DNA of 34,094 nt from an uncultured Bacteroidales bacterium (GTDB taxonomy: Bacteria; Bacteroidota; Bacteroidia; Bacteroidales; Bacteroidaceae), in contig CALEFD010000033.1 in NCBI GenBank assembly GCA_937876995.1, forward strand, positions 1 through 34,094, written 5' to 3'. The position numbers were made by a program, and so were the translations under genes. The notes beneath the pieces are model-generated. The model made no database searches. It had not been told where the DNA came from and saw nothing but the letters and a program-made list of their open reading frames with translations. Numbering within the stretch: the first letter of the stretch is position 1; each line of letters begins with the position of its first letter. Positions 18,701 to 26,894 of the stretch are shown here, in pieces.

Positions 18701-20051
18701 AAAAATGTCCGGCACCATTTACATCATCGGTAATTGTAAAGGAAGTGCCATTTACTGCCAGATAATACTTTTTGCCCTCTATAACTACATAAAGTGGCTG
18801 TGGATTATTCTTATCGCCAAACGAACCATCACAACTCCAGGCCGATGTATTAGGGTTCATAGGAGCATTAGTGGCTGTAACACCATATCCGCTTACACCC
18901 AGAAAACTATTGCCATTTAATGTAAATGCATATCTGCTATCTGTTGGAGTTACAGTTCCACCACCCGATTCTATAGTTATAAATTTCCAACGGGCAGTTT
19001 CTGCAGAATTGTATGCCTGAAGATGCAGATTTCCCGGACCACCCCAACCAGGATTCAATGAACGATTATTCTCATTGTTTGATTCATACACCACTTTTGG
19101 AATAATATAATAAGAACCAGATTTATCAACTTCCCCTATCTTGAAATAGCTGTAATCACTGTTCGCGTTATCACTTAATCTGGTACAATCCCAACTGTTG
19201 TTAAGTACATTGTCTGCCACAGTCAAATATTTATTTGTACCATTGTGTATAATTTGATAGTAGTTCAGACCAACTACCTTAACTGTCCACTTGGCATTAT
19301 CATCATTATTTTGCTCTATCTTGGTTCTATCACCTGTGGGATACATATAATAAGAACCATTCATAACAATAGTATTACCATCATAATTTATTGATTCATT
19401 ATTATAGATATGGGCATTCTGAATATAATATTCGCCTTCACTTAAAGCCAACGGTTCCAAATACCATTGTGAACCATCCGAACCATGGTAATCATATAAT
19501 TGCATATCCATAGTACCCCATCCCATTGGATTAAAACTGGCATTAGGCTTAAATTCTTCCGCCATTCTTGGAATAATAAAATAGGCCGTTCCATCTGCTA
19601 CACCAATTTTAAAATGACTATAGTTCTCATTGTTGTTTTCGGCAGTTGCCGACGATGCCATATATACAGACTGATATGTGTTGGCTTCTGCATTGTTAAC
19701 AGAAGCTTTAAATACAACATATCTATTGGTTGCCACATGTAAAATTTGATAATAGCCGTTACCTTTACTTATTAAACGCCAAACCGATTCATTATTCAAG
19801 TTAGCTTTCTCTTCTACCTTCAAATATCTATTATCGGAATTGTTATAATATTCTGATGACGGAATCATATAAAAATCACCCGCGTTGAAATTATTCTGAC
19901 CATGTTCTGTAGAACGGTTTCTAATGAAATAATCGCCCTCCAACCCTACTGAACCGGTCTGTGCAAATATATCAGCAGCTGAACAAAACAGTAGCAGCAG
20001 CATTGTTATAATGGCTACAAACAGATTATTATTTGTTTTAAGATACTTCAT
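12711..20051 (-). CDS. Giant secreted multidomain adhesin-like protein (2446 aa)
   Basis: It has a signal peptide (about 1-31, ending DIFAQ) and no lipobox. In order: two ricin-like β-trefoil-type modules (about 37-205 and 205-360), smaller related β modules (370-480 and 668-765) with a Gly/Asp-rich linker at 635-665, and a third trefoil-type module (920-1083). A chitobiase C-terminal-like domain (about 1085-1155, ARIYFTTDGSEPS), GLUG-like repeats (about 1255-1300) and a Listeria-Bacteroides-like repeat (about 1450-1585, ending FEAHWA) follow. A jelly-roll carbohydrate-binding-like region (about 1615-1818) precedes YGGG/FGGG repeats (about 2099-2430). It stops within the repeats, 54 bases before a terminator, with no recognisable sorting domain. 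A role in binding glycans at the surface is inferred; no catalytic motif was seen. It is the last gene of the operon, 27 bases after the 1916-residue gene. Confidence 0.85.
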   Translation of the reverse strand: MKYLKTNNNLFVAIITMLLLLFCSAADIFAQTGSVGLEGDYFIRNRSTEHGQNNFNAGDFYMIPSSEYYNNSDNRYLKVEEKANLNNESVWRLISKGNGYYQILHVATNRYVVFKASVNNAEANTYQSVYMASSATAENNNENYSHFKIGVADGTAYFIIPRMAEEFKPNASFNPMGWGTMDMQLYDYHGSDGSQWYLEPLALSEGEYYIQNAHIYNNESINYDGNTIVMNGSYYMYPTGDRTKIEQNNDDNAKWTVKVVGLNYYQIIHNGTNKYLTVADNVLNNSWDCTRLSDNANSDYSYFKIGEVDKSGSYYIIPKVVYESNNENNRSLNPGWGGPGNLHLQAYNSAETARWKFITIESGGGTVTPTDSRYAFTLNGNSFLGVSGYGVTATNAPMNPNTSAWSCDGSFGDKNNPQPLYVVIEGKKYYLAVNGTSFTITDDVNGAGHFYLNNGVLSANINGTEYGIVNNNGTYMMQAYVNGNPANSEVTMRTITNIVEHEAQIQSVPQIVLTNGNPQISALWNSIQLELSGGSAIPSYYTYNSSHSQGTTLYYYKNASADTNQPQPVNLDTSKAQWSVSDNVKKYLSIQQWGHGAYLQYAVESANDVQFSVTVTFSDMDGISAGYEGLSIKGTGVEGEGDENGGEDIGGGDSDDDDDDVVVDQENTYCAPAGRYIIQSDGYYLAKENGNIVATKEFNPNTCIWNATKENRNGNEYLKFNNNGDLNINGTNLWRVSSQADGMIQQMNSAGNYLHFNGSNWVIDNEPDGCATRIDSEQNVQGQNVNPQIGTIEQMPFDELRSYKIDITQDAACIPAYIRYDLVDGSHLYWVESAGIAYKTVPPSEYFIYEWSLPETVKANATIDQNGILMYRYSVESEITTTVTLSAQRFDKDGNMFDNRVATLEVRLSPADNSVVATPTDRYYFIRNFENSLHYMYPSDDKYNNGNYNLVHTRVEGDDFNLRNAVWIFRNFDEKHVQIIHAETGRFLVTHNTQRGQTTSVHLSDSYDDINSTLYEVGEYPTNQKIPYYIRPIGAESYTENNVLIEMGLNPFGGMGHNLSLYRYYNTERKGELASLWTLQMAKTASPVITTDGVNVSIICDTPGARIYFTTDGSEPSASSRLYNGTFPLGLDNTIKAIALADNLIESDVITQEFYRISSLDRIPQDGATGYYILMSDVDASGYTTRTNFRGVLDGAFFTIKNLQQPLFDNVVDAIIKNVVLDDVNIDENDGSNVGAIACDANGKTLIYNCGVLATNGSIVSGSGNVGSIVGQMEGHTRVANCYSYATVTGKYVGGIVGSNTATASTINNITTMIINCMFYGDLDGTSKVSPIYGGTEISNRNNLNTYSYYKIFDDNGDIKYDVTHNNNVMPITEDSYLDRFEFYRNILNSQRELASYFTFESLLLSEEIGKWVLLDDVAPYPVIRRFEKDTKKTLDRQIPAVETDYAGRKLRTVKATFIINGERYVVDEMPVTDMDTARWDYTYGKIVLPHANEFIGWRPIDAAYNTTDYSYIVSGWKVVSVDGITTIDQTYDFDFANPKNKVKDIYSVTGGRDATFNPYVYAQGGNYVVPDNAKELVFEAHWAKCVYLSDIGEDVSYNPNFDEATQIGNQTWVEQSDVIQSASFRDVSYKDSWTISVDPVSYHNNSYTVEIFDNISHILEFFCWAQEFSVDMRQNIRLKPGTYMLRFYGFSRYGQNIEGQPKGHGPNGNPAKISVSLSGTNQILAQDTLNNVYDHTSQEMDAVKGGYDEFNSAAANTLDGYVNSLGTSIIAFSHGYFLNELQFTIDTEQNIDIRLFTDGKLPAWSWINIRDMKLYRLKEDTFQDRTFENKKIYHSLNEAMDHLDENCEFPANQAVVLVGNYHLNDRIPGNSFADDITKAVTIMSIDKNNDQEPDYACYTYTSNPKESSRTTTPPLRWDFITAPGIGMAARVSGSSAFPGIGIWHTKGWFETTETYLGLHNEAEINPSEKHDNWMSPWITNGGIFKQVISNYDGEKDLRTNNNGYIRMGGKVLVEQFHPGNHEEKSFTTYLMPVNVSGGEILECYMTGRAGSTDNPQTVGDVRFWSNGGYIHKFLGAYMAPVNGNVKAEIHHAIIDEFYGGGANANKPVSGNIDVTVNHSLVDNYTGGPMVGDMNIGTHVTTAAEGTTFGNYYGGGYGGTSLARKTVYDGIHKVEVSISDNLPYPASFANYVGRRLKYDNQYGVATDYGFEYFFAAGGDGNLISRFFVDYATLSLATVRSVTNNLTNCLVKSDFYGGGRQGYVDGNVTSVLNNTNVNGNAFGAGYTGKMINADVATETQPQYSTYLFDLGVITPFGKTEYETFTWQKVTDMNVPASNSAKKLYTTTDMSLMGKVKGDVSITITGSSVIGGNLFGGGNQADVLGKTSVIMPSAESVINGTVYGGGNESNIEGSTDVKITGGTINGDLFGGGNMGRVTESSKVYIGTE
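12762..13757 (-). repeat. C-terminal YGGG/FGGG repeats of the 2446-residue protein
   Basis: Degenerate units of roughly 20-50 residues follow a pattern like GxUxGG-(NU)xUxGGGNxxxUxGxTxVxI (U = hydrophobic). The triplet-glycine motifs fall near residues 2099, 2153, 2255, 2373, 2401 and 2427. The last three (LFGGGN, VYGGGN, LFGGGN) are the most regular, at about 27-residue spacing. The pattern suggests a parallel β-helix. The same units occur at the N-terminus of the neighbouring 1916-residue protein. Confidence 0.75.
18972..19943 (-). repeat. Tandem ricin-like modules at the N-terminus of the 2446-residue protein
   Basis: Two consecutive modules of about 160 residues share the order G(D/E)Y(F/Y)I(R/Q)N, YMYP or YMIP, KW/VWR, GxxYYQI(L/I)H, N(R/K)Y(V/L), YSHFKIG or YSYFKIG, and (F/Y)(N/L)PxxW with L(Q)xY. 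A third copy lies at residues 920-1083 (encoding bases about 16803-17294), with IIHAETGRFLV and LWTLQ. The Gly-Tyr-x-Ile / Trp spacing is that of ricin-type β-trefoil lectins. Confidence 0.65.
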
Positions 20052-20078
20052 ACCACCTTATATATAATATATATTCTA

Positions 20079-23000
20079 TCAAATTATAACTTTCTTTCCG
20101 TTCACTATATATATACCACTGCCCGGCATAGGAATTATGGTTTCCGATTGCGGATCTATTCTATAGTTACCTACAGGGCTACCTGCCACTGTATATATGG
20201 TTATTACTACTTCACTTTCAAGGGTAGATACTATACGAACTGCATCTTCCAGTACCTCTATGCGTATAGTGCCTTCTGCACTCTCTAAACTCTCTTCAAA
20301 GCTATCTGAATCAGGGCTGAAAGGTATAAAGTCCCAGACATTACCCTTTGTCCTTTCAGGCACACCATTAGCACCACTCTTCTTCATATAGGTGCGGAAT
20401 GGAACAATCCAATTGACCATTGCTTCGTTACCGACTTCAACAAAGCCACTACCATCGGCATTTATACGATAATAAACGCCATCTGTCAGTTGAGTTTCAT
20501 TTACGAATGTACCATAATAGGAATAATTACCTACTGTTGTCTCCATTACCTGTGGTGTTACCGGAATTTCCGCACCGTTTTCCGATACAAAAGTAACCAC
20601 CTGTTGTTCAAGTTTTGCCGGAGCATTACCATACGTATATTGCGGTTCAAACTGACCTGACATGTCAAATTCAAAGTATCTTCTACCCGGGAATGCCACC
20701 GCGTACGGAACATTCTGTGATGCAAGTATATAATCTATATATGTAGTATCAGAATTGTAATATTTCTGATAAATATCTTCATTTTCATCTTTACCACTGT
20801 TATGGCTATAATAATAATCGTATAGGAATCTGTTACCATACTGATAATCCATAGACCTATTACGTTCATCGTAACCTACACCTTCTTGCAGCGGACGTAC
20901 AAACTGGGCTTCCAAAGCATCATCTACACTCTCCACGCCGGTAAATCCTCGTAGCCAGTATTCATGACCGTTTTCACCTTCAGCTCCATAGAAGTGAGTT
21001 ATTTCACCCTTCTGATGTGTAGTAACCATATCGGCTGTAAACGGCAGTACCAATCCTTCAAAACCTTCATGACCAACACCTATTGCAAAAGCAGCAGGTT
21101 TGCGCTGATACCACATTCTGCAATCATCTGCATATTTGAATGCAATAGGAGCTGTAAAGTTCTGCTTATCCACCAACATATGGTCTCTATCTGCCACACC
21201 ATAGCCTGTAACCGCTGTAGCCCTATTTACAAGATGTCCTTTTACACCTTTGGCATCGGCTATAGCAACCGAATTATAATCGCCAAATACTAAATTCGGT
21301 TCAGGAAGTGCTGTTTCAAGAACGGAATAGGTATCGGAATAGAGTGACTTGTCTGCATATATTAACAGATTCTGAGTTATACCGCTCTGTACAAAACTGT
21401 TCAGACCATCAAAATCGAGCCATGTTCCATATTCTGTACTGTTATCAGTATCACTATAACCTGTAAAGTCTATTGCCAAAAGACGGCTTTCGATATCGTA
21501 ATTGACACCATTCCAATTGTAAGTTGATGCAAATGCCGCATCGCGGTTATAGTGTATTCCACGCTCTAATGCTGTACCTGTAGTTAAATCGTATGCAGGG
21601 GCACGATATACCCTATTACTTTCCGGAGATGACAAATTGATGATGTCTGTCTTTTTATAACTAACTATTTCATCATCCAATTCTTTAGTTACAGTACCTG
21701 CATCGAACTGTTTGTTAATGTGTCCCGGATGCGCAGCATGAACTTTTCCTGCGACCAAATCATAACTTAAATTCTGACCAAAGAAGATATAATCGTCCTC
21801 TATAGGATTGTAACTCTTTGTAGCATCATCGTAACGGAAATCATCAAGTTCTGGAATTACGCCCTGAGAATAGATGTAATCGCCATCTTTATACCTGTTA
21901 TAGACATACTCTGATGGATAACCGTCACCACCGCTTTTGCCGGAACGTTTCAACAGGTAGAACTTGTTAAGATTATAAGCAACAGTACCATCCAGGAAGT
22001 CTTGCACTTTTGCTGCAGTTGCTCCTTGTGGTGCTGATGCGTATTGTCCCTGATAGTAGTAACTGTTATCTGTCAAACCGGTACCCATTACAGCAATTAC
22101 ACTGTTTTCGGGGGTAGCAGTTGTATAAACCCAGGTATTATAGGCATTACCACCTTTTTCAGCCACACCGCTACCGGTAAATGAACCTGTTACGCCCAAA
22201 TTATATACATTTCCACACAAATTACCAAACAGTGAGTTGTTCAAACCGCTTATAGTATAGCCATCACCATGGAAATCGGCTTCAAAGCATTGAGTATCAT
22301 CACCTAACGGAGTCCAATCAGTATATCTCCTGGGCGCTATATCGCTTTGCAGTATGAACTCCATATAATTACCACCTTTGACATCTTCCGACAGATTTGT
22401 ACCGGGTTGTCCTGCATTTTTAAGCAGTGCAAAGAACTGTTGGAAATAATCAAGTTCATTATAAGACGATGTATTGGATGCATTGTCAGCTATATAGATT
22501 TTTGACGGTCTGTCCATAAGCAGATTACGCTTTTCATCATAAACATTGCCTACATACATGTGATTCTGGTCTCTAAGCACATCTTCCATTCTATGATAGT
22601 TAGCTACTCGTACCGGCACTGCATTTGAATATGTCTTTCCTAAATAGCTCTTAACATAATAGGCCACATAAAAACCATTCTGATACCAATACAGCGGAGT
22701 TCTACTATTCTTGAAATCGATGCCATTGGAATGAAGCAGAGCGTCTGTCTGATTTGTATATAATTCCCATCCACCACCAAGAATTTCATACGCTCCGGCA
22801 GTTACTTCCGGCTGTAGAAGTGACAATGTAGTACCCGGCAATATAATTTTGGGTTCTTTAAGCAGACCAACAGTAGGCACACCACTTTCAAAATGTACAC
22901 GGATATTGAAATAGTGATCTTCTGCCACACCATTATTATCATAGGTATATTTGGCCGTTACAATGCGATCTGTTGTTAGTTTATTGATATCGGCACTGCG

Positions 23001-25829
23001 TGGCACATATACTTTAGCTGTCTGAATAGGCACTATATTTGCCGCCAACAGCTCTTTATTTTTGAACTTAGCGTCATTTGCTTCCATACCTAAAAGAAGA
23101 TCTAATGCCGATTTGTTGTTACTAAAGTTGGACCTCTCTTCTACAGACAAAGCATTCCATTCAAGTGCACTATAATCTTTTCCCTTTTCGAACAACTGAC
23201 CACCATACTTACCATCTTCTGTACATACATAAGATACTAAGAATGATTCCTTATTCTCTTCAGACAGTGCATTATAAATACTTTCCGGAATAATTTCATT
23301 GTAAAGATACTCTTCGTTTTCACTTATAAACAGAGATGCCACACATCTATAACCGGGTTCAAACAGAGTTTGCACTTCTGCACTGTTGATACCAAATTCT
23401 TTTGTAGATATAACACTACCCTTGGCCACCCAACGATAACTACCGTCTGCAGTCTCTACGTATGTATCAGCATTTGCCACATATGCCTTTTCAAACTGAG
23501 CCTGTCCGCTAAGAGAGTTACCGCCAAGTGAACTGATAAGACTATTCTGATTATCAATGGTAGTCTGCACTACTATCTCTCCTACTGTATAGTCACGTTG
23601 GCCAAATACACTTGTTTCACCAACCATTCTGTAGGTAGGATTGTTTCCACTCCATGCAGTTGGATTTGTCCAGTCCAGAGTAAGCAAGAAAGCGTTTTCA
23701 CTACTCATATTATTGTAATCTTCCGGTAGCGGAGCATCAGCAAAGAAATTCTTCTGTTCTGCAGTAAGCTGATTATAACTATATGAATCAATAGGAGAAC
23801 CTTTCAGATATGTAACATTATCTATAGTAACATCACTCTGCGCGTAATAACAGTTGTAAATATCAACCAATTGAATATTTGCATCCTGTTCAAACGGCAG
23901 ATTCAGCTGTGTAAAGAACGATTGTGAACCACCGGTATAGGCTGAGATCAGCTGATTATGTACATATTCAGTACCTTTAATATACCAATAGTGCGCAGGC
24001 GATGCATTTTCGTCGGAATAACTGTTTTTCACAGGATAACAATCATCTACTATTATCTTTTCGGCATTAACAAAGTTACCGGATGTCTGATAAGCCTTTA
24101 AATCATTTGAAAATGTATATGATTTGTTCGATATTGCATTATAGTTATTATCAGACAGATAGTTAACAGATACGACTTCGCTGTTTCGCGTGCCATGAAT
24201 GTTTTCCGCATAGACATAGCCACCGCCCTGTCCGGTTTTAACATTAAGTAATCCTAATTCAACTACACCTGTAACAGGACCATACACTTTACCTTCCGGA
24301 TTATTCTCTTTTAACAACTCCAACCACACACCGCTTGATAACGACAACTTGTTTACAGCGGTACCATCATTTCTGTTTGCAGCATCAACATTAGCCTCTT
24401 TCCAAGCTACCCATGTTTTGCCATCTGCCGCATTACTGCTATTTGAAGTGGTTCTTACATCTGTTTGAAAATCCACATCCGATGTCAAGCCACCCATCAA
24501 ATTAACCACGTTATACAGATTAAGATGACTACCATCATTAAGTGAAACTTCACCTACACGGTTAATGGAATAATCGGTAAAATCGGCAGCTGTAGTAACT
24601 CTGTCCCGCGCACCGTTCAATTCAATATTACTATTAAAGATACCACAGAAATCGGCACGTTGTATTGTATTCAGCAGTTTTGCACTGCCTGATGTACCAT
24701 AATCTGTAATATTCAGTTCTCTGTATCCATCAACAAGCGTAAGATTACCATCACCATACAAACCACCTATACCATCAGCACCAACAGTAAGTTTTCCGTC
24801 AACATCAACAAGAGTTGCCGAAACATTACCAAATACCGTCTTCATATCGGCAGACAGATTTTCCGAGCCCATGGTTACATTTGCACCTGCATAGACTGCA
24901 CCGCCTATTTTTACCGGAGCTGTAGTTGGTTTAACCAGAACATCTATATCGTGTGTTAACACTCCATCTTTATACCAATAGCCATCGGCTGCCCGAGTTC
25001 CGTCCAAAGTAAAGAGATAACCCATATCACCTCCTCCAAAAACATTTGCTTTTCCTGCCAACACTGCATCTTCGGTACCGATATTACCCCCATTGACACG
25101 AACTTTAATAGAACCAAAAACAAAACCATCAGAATGCAAACCGGTACCAAAGATCATTGCGCTATCCGAATCATAGCTATAACCACGTCCTCCTCCAAAT
25201 AAGTTTTCAGATATCAATCCGCCATTCATTTCCACATTTGCAGAACCAACCTTACGCAAACGAATCTGCTCTTCGGTGCTATCCAATGTACGTATCTTTC
25301 CATCTACTAAAACTTTAGCATAACCTACAGAAGCTATTTCACCACCTCCAAACAGGCTTTTGGTTACAGTACCACCATTCATCTGCACATTAGTGCTTAG
25401 TGAATACGCACCTTCACCATAACCACCACCAAATATATTAGCTTTAACCAAACCATCGTACATTTTGACATAGGTACTACCCTCTACTGCAGCCAAACGA
25501 CCACCGCCATAAACATTTATTGCCGATGTTGATTCCTGTTGATTATTCTCTTCTGATATATTTACATTTGTTGTACCATAGACAATACCACTCAAACCAC
25601 CTCCATATACATTGTTTACAGCAGTGCCATTAATTGTTACGGTAGTAGAAGCGTCTGAACTACCGGAAGTGCCCATTTCTCCTTTATTGCCACCACCGTA
25701 AATATCGCCTTTAATTACAATCTGAGCATCTACGGTTACAGACATAAGCAACACAACAAAACTCAAAGCTATTCTATATGAACAACTTTGAAGCAATGCT
25801 TTAATATCTATACTTACATCTCTCAACAT
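20079..25829 (-). CDS. Giant secreted β-helix adhesin-like protein with T9SS-type-A-like C-terminus (1916 aa)
   Basis: The N-terminus carries a signal peptide (hydrophobic core about 20-34, cleavage probably after VDAQ). YGGG/FGGG repeats run directly from the mature N-terminus (about 42-270) into a longer β-rich region to about 540. The middle (about 550-1840) has no domain I can name. It contains segments such as a loose GLUG-like stretch near GYTISGLNNSLFGNL. The last ~75 residues form a small β-sandwich: VVITIYTVAGSPVG, then IIPMPGSGIYIVNGKKVII at the end. This matches the general form of a type IX secretion type-A sorting domain (IYxxxG...V...GxYIVxxxxxKVII). It starts 12 bases after the 350-residue lipoprotein gene and is followed after 27 bases by the second giant gene. 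Surface adhesion is inferred from the architecture, not shown. Confidence 0.82.
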   Translation of the reverse strand: MLRDVSIDIKALLQSCSYRIALSFVVLLMSVTVDAQIVIKGDIYGGGNKGEMGTSGSSDASTTVTINGTAVNNVYGGGLSGIVYGTTNVNISEENNQQESTSAINVYGGGRLAAVEGSTYVKMYDGLVKANIFGGGYGEGAYSLSTNVQMNGGTVTKSLFGGGEIASVGYAKVLVDGKIRTLDSTEEQIRLRKVGSANVEMNGGLISENLFGGGRGYSYDSDSAMIFGTGLHSDGFVFGSIKVRVNGGNIGTEDAVLAGKANVFGGGDMGYLFTLDGTRAADGYWYKDGVLTHDIDVLVKPTTAPVKIGGAVYAGANVTMGSENLSADMKTVFGNVSATLVDVDGKLTVGADGIGGLYGDGNLTLVDGYRELNITDYGTSGSAKLLNTIQRADFCGIFNSNIELNGARDRVTTAADFTDYSINRVGEVSLNDGSHLNLYNVVNLMGGLTSDVDFQTDVRTTSNSSNAADGKTWVAWKEANVDAANRNDGTAVNKLSLSSGVWLELLKENNPEGKVYGPVTGVVELGLLNVKTGQGGGYVYAENIHGTRNSEVVSVNYLSDNNYNAISNKSYTFSNDLKAYQTSGNFVNAEKIIVDDCYPVKNSYSDENASPAHYWYIKGTEYVHNQLISAYTGGSQSFFTQLNLPFEQDANIQLVDIYNCYYAQSDVTIDNVTYLKGSPIDSYSYNQLTAEQKNFFADAPLPEDYNNMSSENAFLLTLDWTNPTAWSGNNPTYRMVGETSVFGQRDYTVGEIVVQTTIDNQNSLISSLGGNSLSGQAQFEKAYVANADTYVETADGSYRWVAKGSVISTKEFGINSAEVQTLFEPGYRCVASLFISENEEYLYNEIIPESIYNALSEENKESFLVSYVCTEDGKYGGQLFEKGKDYSALEWNALSVEERSNFSNNKSALDLLLGMEANDAKFKNKELLAANIVPIQTAKVYVPRSADINKLTTDRIVTAKYTYDNNGVAEDHYFNIRVHFESGVPTVGLLKEPKIILPGTTLSLLQPEVTAGAYEILGGGWELYTNQTDALLHSNGIDFKNSRTPLYWYQNGFYVAYYVKSYLGKTYSNAVPVRVANYHRMEDVLRDQNHMYVGNVYDEKRNLLMDRPSKIYIADNASNTSSYNELDYFQQFFALLKNAGQPGTNLSEDVKGGNYMEFILQSDIAPRRYTDWTPLGDDTQCFEADFHGDGYTISGLNNSLFGNLCGNVYNLGVTGSFTGSGVAEKGGNAYNTWVYTTATPENSVIAVMGTGLTDNSYYYQGQYASAPQGATAAKVQDFLDGTVAYNLNKFYLLKRSGKSGGDGYPSEYVYNRYKDGDYIYSQGVIPELDDFRYDDATKSYNPIEDDYIFFGQNLSYDLVAGKVHAAHPGHINKQFDAGTVTKELDDEIVSYKKTDIINLSSPESNRVYRAPAYDLTTGTALERGIHYNRDAAFASTYNWNGVNYDIESRLLAIDFTGYSDTDNSTEYGTWLDFDGLNSFVQSGITQNLLIYADKSLYSDTYSVLETALPEPNLVFGDYNSVAIADAKGVKGHLVNRATAVTGYGVADRDHMLVDKQNFTAPIAFKYADDCRMWYQRKPAAFAIGVGHEGFEGLVLPFTADMVTTHQKGEITHFYGAEGENGHEYWLRGFTGVESVDDALEAQFVRPLQEGVGYDERNRSMDYQYGNRFLYDYYYSHNSGKDENEDIYQKYYNSDTTYIDYILASQNVPYAVAFPGRRYFEFDMSGQFEPQYTYGNAPAKLEQQVVTFVSENGAEIPVTPQVMETTVGNYSYYGTFVNETQLTDGVYYRINADGSGFVEVGNEAMVNWIVPFRTYMKKSGANGVPERTKGNVWDFIPFSPDSDSFEESLESAEGTIRIEVLEDAVRIVSTLESEVVITIYTVAGSPVGNYRIDPQSETIIPMPGSGIYIVNGKKVII
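25029..25706 (-). repeat. N-terminal YGGG/FGGG repeats of the 1916-residue protein
   Basis: Seven units end or begin in YGGG or FGGG (residues about 44, 75, 107, 133, 160, 211 and 264), mostly 26-53 residues apart. Each is followed by a segment like STxVxMxGGxVxxNLFGGG. They begin within ten residues of the predicted signal-peptide cleavage site. The units resemble those at the end of the 2446-residue protein. Confidence 0.75.
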
Positions 25830-25841
25830 AACTTTTCTATT

Positions 25842-26894
25842 CTAAAATTTTAATGTCAACTGATCTCCATCAGTCAATGAATAAATGTATGTAGGTTGCA
25901 CATATATCTTCTTCTTATATATTGTTCCACGCACCATATCCGCTGATGATATAGAAAGCCTATTCTCTGACACATCGCCTTCACGTACCAAAGTTCCATT
26001 CAAATCATACACATTATATGTGACTCTCAACCACATTTCTGCCATATTTCCATTTATTGTTGGAATAACAAACGCACCTCCGTATGGTTTGTATTGTGGG
26101 TCAGGCATAAGCATCAGTCCGCCTGCATTTGCCACTTCTGCAACCTGTTGCATTTCTGCATAGTTCTTTTGCTGAGAACTCTGCATGTTGCTCCAACTGA
26201 CTGTGAACGGATTTGATGAATTACCGTTGTTGAAGGTAATTGTTGCATTACTGCTGCTGACAGAACCAATTTCGGCCTTTGTTATCTCTATCTTTCGCAG
26301 ATTACCAAATTTAAATGGATCGTTTCCTGCATCCTCTATCGCAAATTCCAGAAATATTTGTGCAAACAGATGATCCATCTTTATATCTATATAATCTTTA
26401 GGATTAGTTCCTTGTGGAGTTGTTGTCATTGTATAACTGAAATTACCTACCTGAATAGGATTATTTGGGGAAGCCACACCCTCTATAACAACCATATCAT
26501 CTGAACTTACCGACAGATTATTTAACACAAGCACATTCGCTCCGTTAAACGAAGCACTTTCCATTTTGGGTGAATATACAAACAGATTATACTGTTTCCC
26601 TGCCTCCAGAGTTAAATCCGAATCCCAACCATTTTCCGTATATGTAAATGTACCTTGAACAGTTTCATTTGAACCACCTGCAGCATAAACTCCCATTGTA
26701 AGGCCTACATTAGGTACATAATCATAATAACCAGCTTCGGCCTTTGTCTGCAAAGTCTGCTCTACTCCACCATATAGTTCTGAAGGAATTAGTTTTACAC
26801 GTACCCCCTCTATAACATCTTGAGTACACGAAACAGAGAGTAGCAACACCATTGCTACAACAATACACCTTATATATAATATACTCCTATTCAT
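25842..26894 (-). CDS. Fimbrillin-family lipoprotein (350 aa)
   Basis: The ATG at 26894 shares its A with the TAA of the preceding gene (TAATG), a clear coupling signal. A TTG six bases upstream is less likely as the start. The lipoprotein signal has a long hydrophobic core and Cys23 in LLSVSC. The mature protein has the fimbrillin/Mfa-like layout: NLFVYSPKME (a variant of the YSPK block), then DHLFAQIFLEFA in place of the HILA/HILS block, and a C-terminal β domain ending in TYIYSLTDGDQLTLKF. It is the most divergent fimbrillin of the cluster and lies directly before the giant genes. It might be a minor or tip-adaptor subunit, an inference from position. Confidence 0.75.
   Translation of the reverse strand: MNRSILYIRCIVVAMVLLLSVSCTQDVIEGVRVKLIPSELYGGVEQTLQTKAEAGYYDYVPNVGLTMGVYAAGGSNETVQGTFTYTENGWDSDLTLEAGKQYNLFVYSPKMESASFNGANVLVLNNLSVSSDDMVVIEGVASPNNPIQVGNFSYTMTTTPQGTNPKDYIDIKMDHLFAQIFLEFAIEDAGNDPFKFGNLRKIEITKAEIGSVSSSNATITFNNGNSSNPFTVSWSNMQSSQQKNYAEMQQVAEVANAGGLMLMPDPQYKPYGGAFVIPTINGNMAEMWLRVTYNVYDLNGTLVREGDVSENRLSISSADMVRGTIYKKKIYVQPTYIYSLTDGDQLTLKF

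Noticed and set aside
20052..20078. AT-rich TATATATAATATATA stretch between the giant genes as a promoter
   Set aside because: It lacks the TTTG / TAnnTTTG pair and the gap is only 27 bases, so it reads as a plain AT-rich spacer within an operon.
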